The notes: generated from the letters alone by a model not told the origin. Counted from the stretch's first letter, positions 7,227 through 15,694 are shown. The stretch: DNA of 64,000 nucleotides from Tindallia magadiensis (GCF_900113635.1 NZ_FOQA01000012.1:1-64000); one strand, 5' to 3'. Numbers and translations: made by a program.

Positions 7227-9617
7227 CTATTTTTGTGGATCAACCAAGGAAGGTTTAATCACCTTTTCTTCTAAGTCATTCCTAGGGACAGGCTTACCCC
7301 AGAGATAACCCTGAATTTCATGACAGCCCATGGATTGTAACAAGGCTAGCTGAGCTTCTTCTTCGACCCCTTCAGCGATGATGTTCAAATGCAAGCCTTT
7401 TGCCATCAAAATAATGGCTCGGACAATTTCTTTAGCACTGTCTTCTTCGTGAATGCCGCTGATCAATTCTCTGGCAATTTTTAAGCGGTCAATATCATAT
7501 CGCTTAATATAACTTAAAGAAGAATAGCCGGTACCAAAATCATCCAGAGAAGCGTTGATACCCAACTCTCTAAGATGATCAAAAAAAGCTTCGATACTGT
7601 GGCCCTGCCGGAAGGCGGCTCCCTCCGTCACTTCCAGATCAATCCAGGAAGGAGAAATCGTTTCAGCCCTCATACGATCCAATAAGGTGTCCATAAATTT
7701 TTGGCTTTGCAATTGGACAGGGGAGACGTTAATAGAGATCCGATAATTTGTCTGATAGGTTTCGTTAATCTCTCTAATGTTTCGAAAAGCTTCCTTCAAG
7801 ACCCATTCTCCAAGAGGGATAATCAATCCGGTTTCTTCCGCAACAGGAATAAACTGGGCCGGTGAGATAAATCCACGATCTGGATGATTCCAACGTAAAA
7901 GCGCCTCAAAACCGATCAGTTTTTTTCCAGCAATTTCATATTGGGGCTGAAACACAAGAAAAAAATCTTGGTTGGCATTTGCTTGTTTCAGTAACATTTC
8001 CAGCACATGTTTTTCATGAATCAGGTCTTTGATAGAAGAATCGTAAAAATAATAATGGCTTTGAGCGAAAGCGTTTTTTGCCTGATACATGGTCATATCT
8101 CCATACCGCATCAGTGCTTTTCGTGTCTTAGCATCTTTAGGATAAGAAACAATACCAATACTGATGCCCAGATAAAAATGGTAAGGATCAATAGAAATAG
8201 GGATTTCAACGGCCTGAATAATTTCTTTTGCAATGTCGGCTAGGGCACGTCGCTGATAAAAGCCTTCTACAATGAGAGCAAACTCATCTCCGCCAATCCG
8301 AAAAAGCCGTCCTTTTTTTATCCAGTTTTCTGAAAGGCGCCGAGCAATAGTCTTTAAGACCTTGTCTCCTACATCATGTCCATGGGTATCGTTAATATAC
8401 TTAAACCGATTTAAGTCCATATAGAAAAGGTGAAAAGCCGATTGTTGCCTAATGGTCAGCTCGTCCATGTATTCGATAAAGGCCCGTCGGTTGGAAAGAT
8501 CGGTTAAAGGATCTAAATAGGAATAATAGGCCAGTACCTGGTTGGTTTCCTCCAAACTTTTGGTTTTTTCCTGTACTTTTTCTTCCAGGCTCCGGTTCGC
8601 TTCTTTAGTTTCCTGCAATAAATGATAGTTTTTAATGGACAGTTGGATGTTCTGAGACATCATATAATAAAGAAAAAGAAGAATAAGCGTGGTGAATAGT
8701 TTGCCAGGTCCAATTTCACCAAAGAAAAACAAGATAAGCACAAGCGGTAAAAAAACATAGGGAGCTTTACGCTTTCCATAATTATCCGGCAAGGTTAAGG
8801 GATGGTGGAGAACCGGTGGATTGGTGACAGCCTGATGTTGATGATGGTGATGCTGATTTTGTTGATAGTAAAGTGCAAGCGCAAAAAGAACAGGTGGTAT
8901 TAAGTAAAGAATATCAATAAAAGAATTAGCGGCATATAGATCTAATAAGCTTAGATAAGCATAAAGAAATTCAATGCTTCCATAGAGTATCAATCCTATA
9001 AGAATACCGCATAAAGCAATACTTTTTTCACGTCGATAGGAAGACAGATAAAGGGTTACACTGGAGACCAGAATAAAAAGACCCATAAAGGTAAAGAGAG
9101 CCACCACCATATCGTCAAACCCCACACTTCTTTCCACAAGAAATTGCTGGTAAAAACGCGGGCCTAACAGATAAAGCAGGAGAAACAGAACCGCCGCAAA
9201 ATCTAAAAAAAGCTGGTAAAGATTCCATCTCTTGGCTTCTGTGGCTACCCAGTGAATGATCATAATGACCAAAAAAACAGGAGGGATGGTATAAAGAAGA
9301 TCCATATAAGGAAAGGTCATCGGATCTTTCGTAGGCATTAAGGCCAAAACAAACCAGACCGTGTCGGCAAAAAACCAGAGAAATACGTAGCCGAATAACC
9401 ATTTATCATAAGGATAAGACGTTTTCTGAACGGATCGGTAAAGGAGATAGGAAGCACTGAAAAGGGTGATCACGGATATGATGTTAGCCAAAAGATCCGC
9501 ATGGCGAAAAACCGCCATGATATAGATAAAAAAACCACTGAGCATGATCACTACCCAAGGGTCTTTGATCGGCAGGCGGTTTAGAAAATCAAGCTTTCTG
9601 AAGGCTTGTTTTGTCAT
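7227..9617 (-). CDS. Membrane GGDEF-EAL c-di-GMP signalling protein
   Basis: 796 aa. About nine membrane segments (residues about 15-325), a His/Gln-rich loop, a coiled coil, then GGDEF and EAL domains. The cyclase motif FRIGGDEFAL is intact; no RxxD inhibitory site is seen before it. The EAL domain keeps FEALLRW, the NVS Asn, LEVTE, DDFGTGYSSL and IAEGVE, but the usual LKID motif reads LKIA, so one metal-binding Asp of the phosphodiesterase is lost (DNA checked at about 7470). Start at 9617 is set by GAGGAGGTTT upstream. It could be a cyclase with a weakened or regulatory EAL. Monocistronic; the ligand of the membrane domain is unknown. Confidence 0.93.
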   Translation of the reverse strand: MTKQAFRKLDFLNRLPIKDPWVVIMLSGFFIYIMAVFRHADLLANIISVITLFSASYLLYRSVQKTSYPYDKWLFGYVFLWFFADTVWFVLALMPTKDPMTFPYMDLLYTIPPVFLVIMIIHWVATEAKRWNLYQLFLDFAAVLFLLLYLLGPRFYQQFLVERSVGFDDMVVALFTFMGLFILVSSVTLYLSSYRREKSIALCGILIGLILYGSIEFLYAYLSLLDLYAANSFIDILYLIPPVLFALALYYQQNQHHHHQHQAVTNPPVLHHPLTLPDNYGKRKAPYVFLPLVLILFFFGEIGPGKLFTTLILLFLYYMMSQNIQLSIKNYHLLQETKEANRSLEEKVQEKTKSLEETNQVLAYYSYLDPLTDLSNRRAFIEYMDELTIRQQSAFHLFYMDLNRFKYINDTHGHDVGDKVLKTIARRLSENWIKKGRLFRIGGDEFALIVEGFYQRRALADIAKEIIQAVEIPISIDPYHFYLGISIGIVSYPKDAKTRKALMRYGDMTMYQAKNAFAQSHYYFYDSSIKDLIHEKHVLEMLLKQANANQDFFLVFQPQYEIAGKKLIGFEALLRWNHPDRGFISPAQFIPVAEETGLIIPLGEWVLKEAFRNIREINETYQTNYRISINVSPVQLQSQKFMDTLLDRMRAETISPSWIDLEVTEGAAFRQGHSIEAFFDHLRELGINASLDDFGTGYSSLSYIKRYDIDRLKIARELISGIHEEDSAKEIVRAIILMAKGLHLNIIAEGVEEEAQLALLQSMGCHEIQGYLWGKPVPRNDLEEKVIKPSLVDPQK

Positions 9618-9758
9618 ATAATAAACCTCCTCACTAATAAGGAATAAGGCGGATGAAGGATGACGGATAAAAGGATGCTTAAAAATAGTCAAATGCTATG
9701 GTTATTATAACACGCTTTAATGCTGAGCTCTACCATAGTGACATCGGGAAAAGAAGAA

Positions 9759-9797
9759 CCGTTGAAAAAGACTTTGTTAAAAAGTCTTTTTCAACGG
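9759..9797. terminator. Strong hairpin downstream of the AtoE-type gene
   Basis: CCGTTGAAAAAGACTTT (9759-9775) pairs perfectly with 9781-9797 around a 5-nt loop, a 17-bp stem rich in A/T toward the loop. It lies about 40 bp after the atoE stop on the minus strand. It is probably the intrinsic terminator of that gene, although no long T-run follows the stem. Confidence 0.6.
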
Positions 9798-9835
9798 TTA
9801 CATAGGGGTGCGTTCCCCCTCTGGGGAAAAGTTGT

Positions 9836-11182
9836 CTAAAGGATGACAAGAAACAGACTGACAACCACACCAACATAAATTAAATTAATAAGGCAATAAC
9901 CCATAATATCCTTAGCTCCCAGGCCAGCAATCCCTAGAGCTGGTAGTGCCCAGAAAGGTTGAATCATATTGGTCCACCCATCGCCCCAGGCAACAGCCAT
10001 GGCTGTTTTGGCCGCATCTACACCAAGTTCGGCACCGGCCGGCATCATAATAGGTGCTTGAACCGCCCATTGGCCACCACCGGAAGGAACAAAGAAGTTA
10101 ACAATTCCGGCACTTAGAAAAGCAAAGAATGGAAAGGTTACTTCTGTGGAAACACTGACAAAGAAGGTAGACATCTGCTGTGCTAAAGAAAGCCCTTCAG
10201 CACTGGCACCGGTCATCATTCCCATAATGCCTGCATAAAAAGGAAACTGAATAATAATACCACCAGCCCCTTTTACAGCGGTTGTTACCGCATTTAAGAA
10301 ACGTCGGGGAGTTCCATGCAGGATAATACCGGTAAAGAGGAAGATAAAGTTAACCACATTCAGATTCAGATCAAAGCCATTTTGAATAAAATGCTGAACC
10401 ACAAAGGTGAATCCCATTAAACCGATGGCAATGGATAAAACAGGGCTGTTTTCCATTTTTTCTGCCGGTGTCTGGTTCACAGGAATTTCTGGTTCAATAT
10501 CATCTTCTAACAGCTTCGGATCCACCACTACCGCATCTTCTGCTGAAGGATGCATCGCCTTGTTGATAAAAGGAATGGTGGCAATTAATATCAATACCGG
10601 TACTACTGTGAACAAAGCGAAGATGGTTTCACTGGTAGGAATTGGCTCCGTAACAGCGCCACGGGTCATTTCTTCCAGATTAGCTGTTGCCGTTGCTAAT
10701 GTCAGGGGAATAGAAGCGGAGAAACCCGCATGCCAGATAACAAAACCGGAGTAACCAGAAGCAATCAGCAGTCGGTAGTCCACACCCTTTACTTTCTTAG
10801 CCAGTTCTTTGGCATAAAGGGCTCCAATCACCAGACCAAAACCCCAGTTGATCCAAGAAGCGATTAAAGCAACCAGCGTAACCGCAAAAATCGCCGAACC
10901 GGGAGATTTAGGCACACTGGCTAGATTGCGAAGCCCTCTTTTAATAATAGGTGCCTGGGCCAGTGTATGACCGGTGACCAGCACCAAAGCCATCTGCATT
11001 GAAAATGCCAGCAGGTTCCAGAAACCACCACTCCAATGATTTACCATATCAATAGGAGATTGGCCGGTTGAGAAAACACCCAGAAGAAAAACGACTAAGG
11101 TTAAGATAACAGCAAATAAAAATGGGTCGGGCAAAAAACGTTGAACCAGTTTCACAGAAGCATTTGTAAACTTTTTGAACAT
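9836..11182 (-). CDS. atoE: AtoE-type short-chain fatty acid / acetoacetate transporter
   Basis: 448 aa, about 12 membrane segments. It matches the AtoE family: FTNASVKLVQRFLPDPFLFA at the start, GFGLVIGALYAKELAKK, and the highly conserved VNFFVPSGGGQWAVQAP and WGDGWTNMIQPFWALP near the C-terminus. AtoE proteins carry short-chain fatty or keto acids. RBS AAGGAGGAC precedes the ATG. It is transcribed divergently from the carnitine cluster with a shared intergenic region. I infer that it moves acetoacetate (a product of the BKACE reaction) or butyrate; carnitine itself is less likely. The TetR operator is near the shared region but sits on the other promoter. Confidence 0.88.
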   Translation of the reverse strand: MFKKFTNASVKLVQRFLPDPFLFAVILTLVVFLLGVFSTGQSPIDMVNHWSGGFWNLLAFSMQMALVLVTGHTLAQAPIIKRGLRNLASVPKSPGSAIFAVTLVALIASWINWGFGLVIGALYAKELAKKVKGVDYRLLIASGYSGFVIWHAGFSASIPLTLATATANLEEMTRGAVTEPIPTSETIFALFTVVPVLILIATIPFINKAMHPSAEDAVVVDPKLLEDDIEPEIPVNQTPAEKMENSPVLSIAIGLMGFTFVVQHFIQNGFDLNLNVVNFIFLFTGIILHGTPRRFLNAVTTAVKGAGGIIIQFPFYAGIMGMMTGASAEGLSLAQQMSTFFVSVSTEVTFPFFAFLSAGIVNFFVPSGGGQWAVQAPIMMPAGAELGVDAAKTAMAVAWGDGWTNMIQPFWALPALGIAGLGAKDIMGYCLINLIYVGVVVSLFLVIL

Positions 11183-11254
11183 TGATAGTCCTCCTTTTCA
11201 TTATTTTTTTACAGATACCTAAAAAATACCCATAAAGAGACACAAAACACTATT

Positions 11255-11283
11255 AGATTACCATCAGCAGACACTTTTGTCAA
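11255..11283 (-). promoter_or_regulatory. Promoter of the AtoE-type gene
   Basis: TTGACA (11278-11283) and TAATCT (11255-11260) on the minus strand are exactly 17 bp apart, about 75 bp before the atoE start. It is divergent from the 11316 promoter, with about 32 bp between the two -35 boxes. Confidence 0.6.
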
Positions 11284-11315
11284 TATAGTCGGATGCGTCC
11301 AAATAAAGATTTCCC

Positions 11316-11344
11316 TTGATATTCAAAACCATTCATGGTATAGT
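11316..11344 (+). promoter_or_regulatory. Promoter of the carnitine catabolism operon
   Basis: TTGATA (11316-11321) and TATAGT (11339-11344) are 17 bp apart. The TetR-type palindrome begins 11 bp after the -10 box, across the expected start of transcription. Confidence 0.7.
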
Positions 11345-11355
11345 CGTGCAAGAGA

Positions 11356-11373
11356 AAACCGTCTGGACGGTTT
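11356..11373 (+). promoter_or_regulatory. TetR-type operator, copy 1 (carnitine operon)
   Basis: A perfect palindrome, AAACCGTC-TG-GACGGTTT, located just downstream of the -10 box of the operon promoter. Its core recurs in front of the tetR gene at 14102-14119 with the same placement. Binding here would block transcription start, as TetR repressors do. Confidence 0.8.
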
Positions 11374-11440
11374 AATATGTCAGATAATTGATCATCAGCT
11401 GACAATCGATCAGCCTTGATGAGAGAGGAGGAAGAAAAGA

Positions 11441-12331
11441 ATGACAGAAACCATCAACCTAAAGAATAAAGTCATGCTAACCTGCGCCGTTACAGGAGCT
11501 GGAGATACGACCAAAATAAATCCTTACGTTCCGGTAACACCGGCAGAAATTGCAACCTCTGCCCTGGCAGCAGGAAAGGCAGGTGCGGCGGTAGTTCATA
11601 TTCATGCCAGAGATCCCAAAACCGGAGGGATTAGCCATGATGTAGAACAATATCGGGAAATCCTTCAACGGATCAGAGAAGCCGATCCGGAGTTGATTAT
11701 CAACATTACTTCCGGAGGAGGCGGCGATTTTGATCCGGACGAAGCAAACCCTTATCAAGCCGGAAAAAACAGTGATTTACAGACCGCCGAAGAACGGCAT
11801 GAGCCAATAGCCACTCTTGCACCAGAGATGTGTACGTTGGATTGTGGAAGCCTTAACTTTGGAGATATGGTGTATATCAGTCCAACAGAATGGTTACGAA
11901 AACAGGCAGCCCTGATTCAGAAAAGTGGTGCCAAAGCAGAATTGGAGTGCTTTGATACGGGTCATTTACGGTTTGCCAATCAGTTAATAAAGGAAGGTTT
12001 TATTGATGGAAACCCTCATTTCCAGTTTTGTTTGGGAATTCCCTGGGGAGCTGCCGCTGATACAGAAACCATGCTGTACCTGCGTAACCGGATACCGGAA
12101 AAAGCAACCTGGTCTGCCTTTGGCATTGGAGCCATGCAGATGAAAATCCTAGCTCAGGCAGCCTTATTAGGCGGTCATGTTCGTGTGGGTCTGGAAGATA
12201 ATTTATACCTGTCAAAGGGTGTGCTTGCCAAAAATGAAACCCTGGTGGAAAAAGGCATTGATATTCTTCAGAAACTCGGCAAAGAGCCTATGACACCCCA
12301 AGAAGCAAAAACATTACTACAATTGAAATAA
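11441..12331 (+). CDS. BKACE-family enzyme, probable dehydrocarnitine cleavage enzyme
   Basis: 296 aa. The beta-keto acid cleavage family condenses a beta-keto acid with acetyl-CoA to give acetoacetate and a new CoA thioester, using Zn. The metal-binding VVHIHARD motif (H53, H55) and the catalytic VRVGLEDNLYLSKG segment (E252) are present; length matches the family. Because the next gene is an L-carnitine dehydrogenase, the substrate should be 3-dehydrocarnitine, giving betainyl-CoA plus acetoacetate. Related family members include 3-keto-5-aminohexanoate cleavage enzyme (Kce), but no lysine-fermentation genes are nearby. RBS AGAGGAGGAAG. First gene of the operon, 24 bp before the dehydrogenase. 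Confidence 0.88.
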   Translation: MTETINLKNKVMLTCAVTGAGDTTKINPYVPVTPAEIATSALAAGKAGAAVVHIHARDPKTGGISHDVEQYREILQRIREADPELIINITSGGGGDFDPDEANPYQAGKNSDLQTAEERHEPIATLAPEMCTLDCGSLNFGDMVYISPTEWLRKQAALIQKSGAKAELECFDTGHLRFANQLIKEGFIDGNPHFQFCLGIPWGAAADTETMLYLRNRIPEKATWSAFGIGAMQMKILAQAALLGGHVRVGLEDNLYLSKGVLAKNETLVEKGIDILQKLGKEPMTPQEAKTLLQLK

Positions 12332-12355
12332 AAGCTGTACAGAAGGGAGCATTTG

Positions 12356-13327
12356 ATGAATCAAAAGACAAACATATCTCAAATAGCCGTGGTAGGAACT
12401 GGCGTTATTGGCGCTGGATGGATTGCCCGTTGCCTGGCCCATGGTATTCAGGTGACTGCCACAGATCCGGCACCTGATGCAGAAGCAAATCTTAGAAAAT
12501 CCTTGCAACAGGCCTGGCCTTCCTTAGAAAAAACGGGAATCCGTCCCGGTGCTTCTCCGGAAGATCTTATTTTTGAAAAAGACATGGCAAAAGCCGTAGA
12601 AAAAGCAGACCTTATTCAGGAAAATGTACCAGAGGTACTGGAACTGAAACACCAAGTACTGGGAGCCATCAGCCAGGCCTGCCGGAAGGATGCCATTATT
12701 GCTTCCAGCACTTCCGGTATTACGCCCAGCGTGTTGCAGCAAGGCTGTCACTATCCGGAAAGGCTGTTAGTGGCACATCCCTTTAACCCAGTCTACCTGT
12801 TACCACTGGTAGAATTAGTTGCAGGAGAAAAAACAGAACCGGCAGTACTCACCCGGGCAGAAAGCTTCTACCAGGAAATTGGCATGAAACCACTGATTGT
12901 CCGACGGGAAGTAGAAGGCCATGTGGCGGATCGCCTGATGGAAGCCCTTTGGCGGGAAGCCCTTCATATTGTCAACGAAGATATTGCTACCACCGAAGAA
13001 ATAGACGCCGCCATTATTTATGGAGCTGGATTGCGCTGGGCACAAATGGGCCCTTTTCTAACCTTTCATATGGCCGGCGGTGAAGCCGGAATGCGTCATA
13101 TGCTAAAACAGTTCGGACCAGCTTTGAAATTACCCTGGACAAAACTGGAAGCACCGGAATTAACCGAAGACCTGAAAGAAAAAGTAATCAATGGGTGTGA
13201 AACTCATGCCGGAAATAAAAGCGTAACAGCATTAGCGGCTAAAAGAGATGAATTTCTGGTAGAAGTACTTCAACTGGCGGAAAAATATTGGCCAGAACCC
13301 CAAAGCATTATGAAAAATCAGGGTTAA
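12356..13327 (+). CDS. L-carnitine 3-dehydrogenase
   Basis: 323 aa. An N-terminal Rossmann fold (AVVGTGVIGAGWIARCLAHG, NAD-binding GxGxxG at residues 14-19), then HPFNPVYLLPLVELVAGEKT (141-160), which is characteristic of L-carnitine dehydrogenases within the 3-hydroxyacyl-CoA dehydrogenase superfamily, and a C-terminal helical domain. It oxidises L-carnitine to 3-dehydrocarnitine with NAD+. The ATG at 12356 is preferred over TTG at 12353 because AGAAGGGAGC is well spaced. Unlike aerobic fused forms it carries no thioesterase domain; that activity is the separate downstream gene. A generic 3-hydroxybutyryl-CoA dehydrogenase is less likely given the context. Confidence 0.9.
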   Translation: MNQKTNISQIAVVGTGVIGAGWIARCLAHGIQVTATDPAPDAEANLRKSLQQAWPSLEKTGIRPGASPEDLIFEKDMAKAVEKADLIQENVPEVLELKHQVLGAISQACRKDAIIASSTSGITPSVLQQGCHYPERLLVAHPFNPVYLLPLVELVAGEKTEPAVLTRAESFYQEIGMKPLIVRREVEGHVADRLMEALWREALHIVNEDIATTEEIDAAIIYGAGLRWAQMGPFLTFHMAGGEAGMRHMLKQFGPALKLPWTKLEAPELTEDLKEKVINGCETHAGNKSVTALAAKRDEFLVEVLQLAEKYWPEPQSIMKNQG

Positions 13328-13456
13328 TCTGGTACGAGCCTTCGGATAAACTAGCATTAAGCAAGATCCAACAGAATCCAATAGAATCACATACTAAAAA
13401 AATAGAATCGAACAACAAAACAACAGGAAAAACCAGAAAGAAGAGAGGTGCTTAGA

Positions 13457-13951
13457 ATGCAGATTCAGGAGGAAGAAAGATGCTTTTATCAATCCGTATT
13501 ATCTCAGTGGGTTGATTATAATGGTCATATGAACGATTCAGCCTATGCCATTATTTTTACCAAAGCCTTAGAACATTTTTTAGAAACCCTGGGATTAGAC
13601 GAAAAGGCTCGAAAGCATCATCATTATACGACCTATACCCTGGAAACCCACACCTGCTTTCTGAAGGAAGCCTTAGAAGCCGATATGGTGCAGGTAAAGA
13701 CCCAGGTTTTGGACTGGGATGCCAAACGAATCCATCTCTTTATGGAAATGATCAATCGGGAAAAAGAAATCATTGCAACCAATGAGTATATGGTGATGGG
13801 AATGGATCAAAAGGAAAAAAGACCAGCTCCTTTTCCTCCCAAGGTTGCTGAAGCCTTAGCATCCCTAGGTCAACAACATCAGCAACTTCCAAAACCGGAA
13901 AAAGCCGGCCGACGGATGGGAATTCCCACCAAAAACAAGCCCGCTTCTTAA
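13457..13951 (+). CDS. Hot-dog thioesterase, probable betainyl-CoA thioesterase
   Basis: 164 aa. The N-terminal WVDYNGHMNDSAYA motif is the active-site segment of 4-hydroxybenzoyl-CoA-type hot-dog thioesterases (catalytic Asp in VDYNGHMN); the rest matches a single hot-dog fold with a basic tail. In the carnitine pathway betainyl-CoA is hydrolysed to glycine betaine and CoA, and thioesterases of this type are fused or linked to carnitine dehydrogenases in proteobacteria. The ATG at 13457 follows AGAGAGGTG. It is 129 bp after the dehydrogenase, with no terminator between them, so it probably belongs to the same transcript. Confidence 0.85.
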   Translation: MQIQEEERCFYQSVLSQWVDYNGHMNDSAYAIIFTKALEHFLETLGLDEKARKHHHYTTYTLETHTCFLKEALEADMVQVKTQVLDWDAKRIHLFMEMINREKEIIATNEYMVMGMDQKEKRPAPFPPKVAEALASLGQQHQQLPKPEKAGRRMGIPTKNKPAS

Positions 13952-14059
13952 GAGCTACTGGGGATCGGCGGCATCATTATGGTGGCATCATTATATCGGC
14001 ACCCTTATAAAGGGATAACAGGATGGGAAAGAGGTATTTCTCTATGAGGGAAGAGACCC

Positions 14060-14088
14060 TTGAAGGATTCGATTATTTTTGGTATAGT
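14060..14088 (+). promoter_or_regulatory. Promoter of the tetR-opuAC-like pair
   Basis: TTGAAG (14060-14065) and TATAGT (14083-14088) are 17 bp apart. The -10 box and following bases (TATAGTC) match the promoter at 11316-11344, and a near-identical operator follows. Confidence 0.65.
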
Positions 14089-14101
14089 CTTACTTAAGAA
14101 T

Positions 14102-14119
14102 AAACCGTCTGGACGGATC
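14102..14119 (+). promoter_or_regulatory. TetR-type operator, copy 2 (tetR autoregulation)
   Basis: AAACCGTCTGGACGGATC: identical to copy 1 over the first 15 bases, with the outer right arm changed (GATC for GTTT). It starts 13 bp after the -10 box, against 11 bp in copy 1. The matching placement supports one repressor acting on both promoters. Confidence 0.8.
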
Positions 14120-14154
14120 AAAAAATCTGAAAACGGTAAAGGGAGGGTAAGACC

Positions 14155-14739
14155 ATTAAAAATCGAGAGAAATATAACCGGATTATCAAGGCAGCCGCCC
14201 GCATTGTTTACCAGAAGGGCGTTTTTGCCTTAACCTTGGATGCCGTTGCCCAAGAAGCCGAAATCAGTAAAGGTGGTTTGCTTCATTATTTTAAGTCAAA
14301 GGAAGCTTTGGTAAAAGCCATGGTAGAGTATACCAGCGAAAGTTATCGGGAAGGAGTGGAGCAACGGGTAGCCCATGAAGAACTGGAAAAAGGAATGTGG
14401 ACCCGCTCTCTCATTGCTGAAACCTTTGAACAGGCATATGATGAGGAAGAATTGAACGCCAGCTTTTTAATGGCTGTTGCTATGAAGCCAGAGCTGTTGG
14501 AACCCATCAAAAATGCCTATAAACATTGGCAGCAGAAAATAGAAAAGGACGGTTTAGATCCCATCGAAGCCAGTATTTTGAGGCTGGCCATTGACGGGCT
14601 CTGGATGAATAAACTGATGGGTTTATACCAGTTTGATGAGTCCCTATTGCATCATGTATATGAAAGAATGATACAAAAAACCATGATGATGAAGCCAGAT
14701 ACAGAAAACAAACAAGAGGAGGAAACAAAAGATGAGTAA
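14155..14739 (+). CDS. TetR-family repressor of the carnitine cluster, apparent ATT start
   Basis: 194 aa if translation starts at the ATT at 14155. An N-terminal HTH (IIKAAARIVYQKG, TLDAVAQEAEISKGGLLHYF; recognition region about 28-48) is followed by an all-helical ligand domain. The first ATG/GTG/TTG in frame is the TTG at 14236, inside the HTH, which would destroy DNA binding, and an in-frame stop lies at 14137. The only sensible N-terminus, (M)KNREKYNRIIKAA, begins at ATT, with GGGAGGG 7 nt upstream. Either a rare ATT start limits expression, as in infC, or the base is an error for ATG. The end overlaps the next gene by 8 nt. It probably binds a carnitine pathway compound. Confidence 0.85.
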   Translation: MKNREKYNRIIKAAARIVYQKGVFALTLDAVAQEAEISKGGLLHYFKSKEALVKAMVEYTSESYREGVEQRVAHEELEKGMWTRSLIAETFEQAYDEEELNASFLMAVAMKPELLEPIKNAYKHWQQKIEKDGLDPIEASILRLAIDGLWMNKLMGLYQFDESLLHHVYERMIQKTMMMKPDTENKQEEETKDE

Positions 14740-15670
14740 AAGAAGCATGATGATTTTGTTAGGATTATTGTTGACAGCCCTTATTTTCACTGGATGCGGT
14801 GGAAATGGAGCGGCTGAAGTAGAAGAAGGAGAAATGGAAGCAGAGGAAACTGGAGAAGTTGTCGAAGAAACAGCTAGTATGGCCGAGAAATTCAACTATG
14901 AAATTATCGGCATTGATGCCGGTGCTGAAATTATGAGTACCGTGGAAGAAAGAGTTATGACAGAATATGGTCTGGATGAATACGAGTTGGTAGATGCCAG
15001 TGAAGCGGCAATGATTGCTGAAATAGAGTCTCGTGGCATGGTAGAAGAATGGGTAGTAGCCATTGGGTGGACCCCTCACTGGAAATTCCCAGAATATAAT
15101 CTGCGATTTTTAGAAGATCCGCTGGGGATCTTTGGAGAAGAAGAAAACATTAAAGCACTTGGTCGTGCCGGATTAACGGAAGACATGCCAGAAGTAGCCG
15201 AAGTACTGTCAAACTTCTCTCTCAATGACGATCAACTGGGCGAAATGATGATGATGATTCAAGAAGGAGAGCAAGGTGACAGAGAAGCAATGGAAACCTG
15301 GGCAGCAGATCATCAGGAACTGATCGAAAGCTGGATACCGGAAGGAGCTGACGGAGAAGGAGCAACGGTTCAACTTCTTTACAATAACTGGACCTGCGCC
15401 ATTGCTAAAAGCAATCTGATGGCGTATGTATTAGAAGAAAAAATGAATTATGTGGTGGAGAAAGACATGGTAGACGTAGCTGTACTGTATGAATCTCTGG
15501 CTTCTGGTGATTACGATGCCATGGTAAGTGCCTGGTTACCTCTAACTCAGGCAAACTACTGGGAAAATTATGGAGACAGACTGGAAGATTTGGGGAACAT
15601 ATATGAAGGCGCTAAGCTGGGCTTAGTTGTACCAGACTATGTAACCATTGATTCCATAGAAGAAATGTAA
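14732..15670 (+). CDS. OpuAC-like glycine betaine/carnitine-binding lipoprotein
   Basis: 312 aa. A lipoprotein signal (LLGLLLTALIFTGC, lipid-modified C22) and an acidic linker precede an OpuAC domain in the Bacillus OpuAC order: YEIIGIDAGAEIM and WTPHWKF first, VPDYVTIDSIEEM last. The aromatic residues that cage trimethylammonium groups are conserved: W113/W117 in GWTPHW, W220 in NNW, W268 in SAWLPL. It is translationally coupled to tetR (8-nt overlap). No OpuAA/AB permease or ATPase is in the window, so it is an orphan binding protein that must share a transporter encoded elsewhere. Context favours carnitine or betaine as ligand. Confidence 0.9.
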   Translation: MSKRSMMILLGLLLTALIFTGCGGNGAAEVEEGEMEAEETGEVVEETASMAEKFNYEIIGIDAGAEIMSTVEERVMTEYGLDEYELVDASEAAMIAEIESRGMVEEWVVAIGWTPHWKFPEYNLRFLEDPLGIFGEEENIKALGRAGLTEDMPEVAEVLSNFSLNDDQLGEMMMMIQEGEQGDREAMETWAADHQELIESWIPEGADGEGATVQLLYNNWTCAIAKSNLMAYVLEEKMNYVVEKDMVDVAVLYESLASGDYDAMVSAWLPLTQANYWENYGDRLEDLGNIYEGAKLGLVVPDYVTIDSIEEM

Positions 15671-15694
15671 GATAACCAATAATCCCCCTTTTTT

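Noticed and set aside
13955-14040. Repeated GGCATCATTAT stretch after the thioesterase gene
   Set aside because: Two short imperfect copies only; no stem, spacer pattern or CRISPR character.
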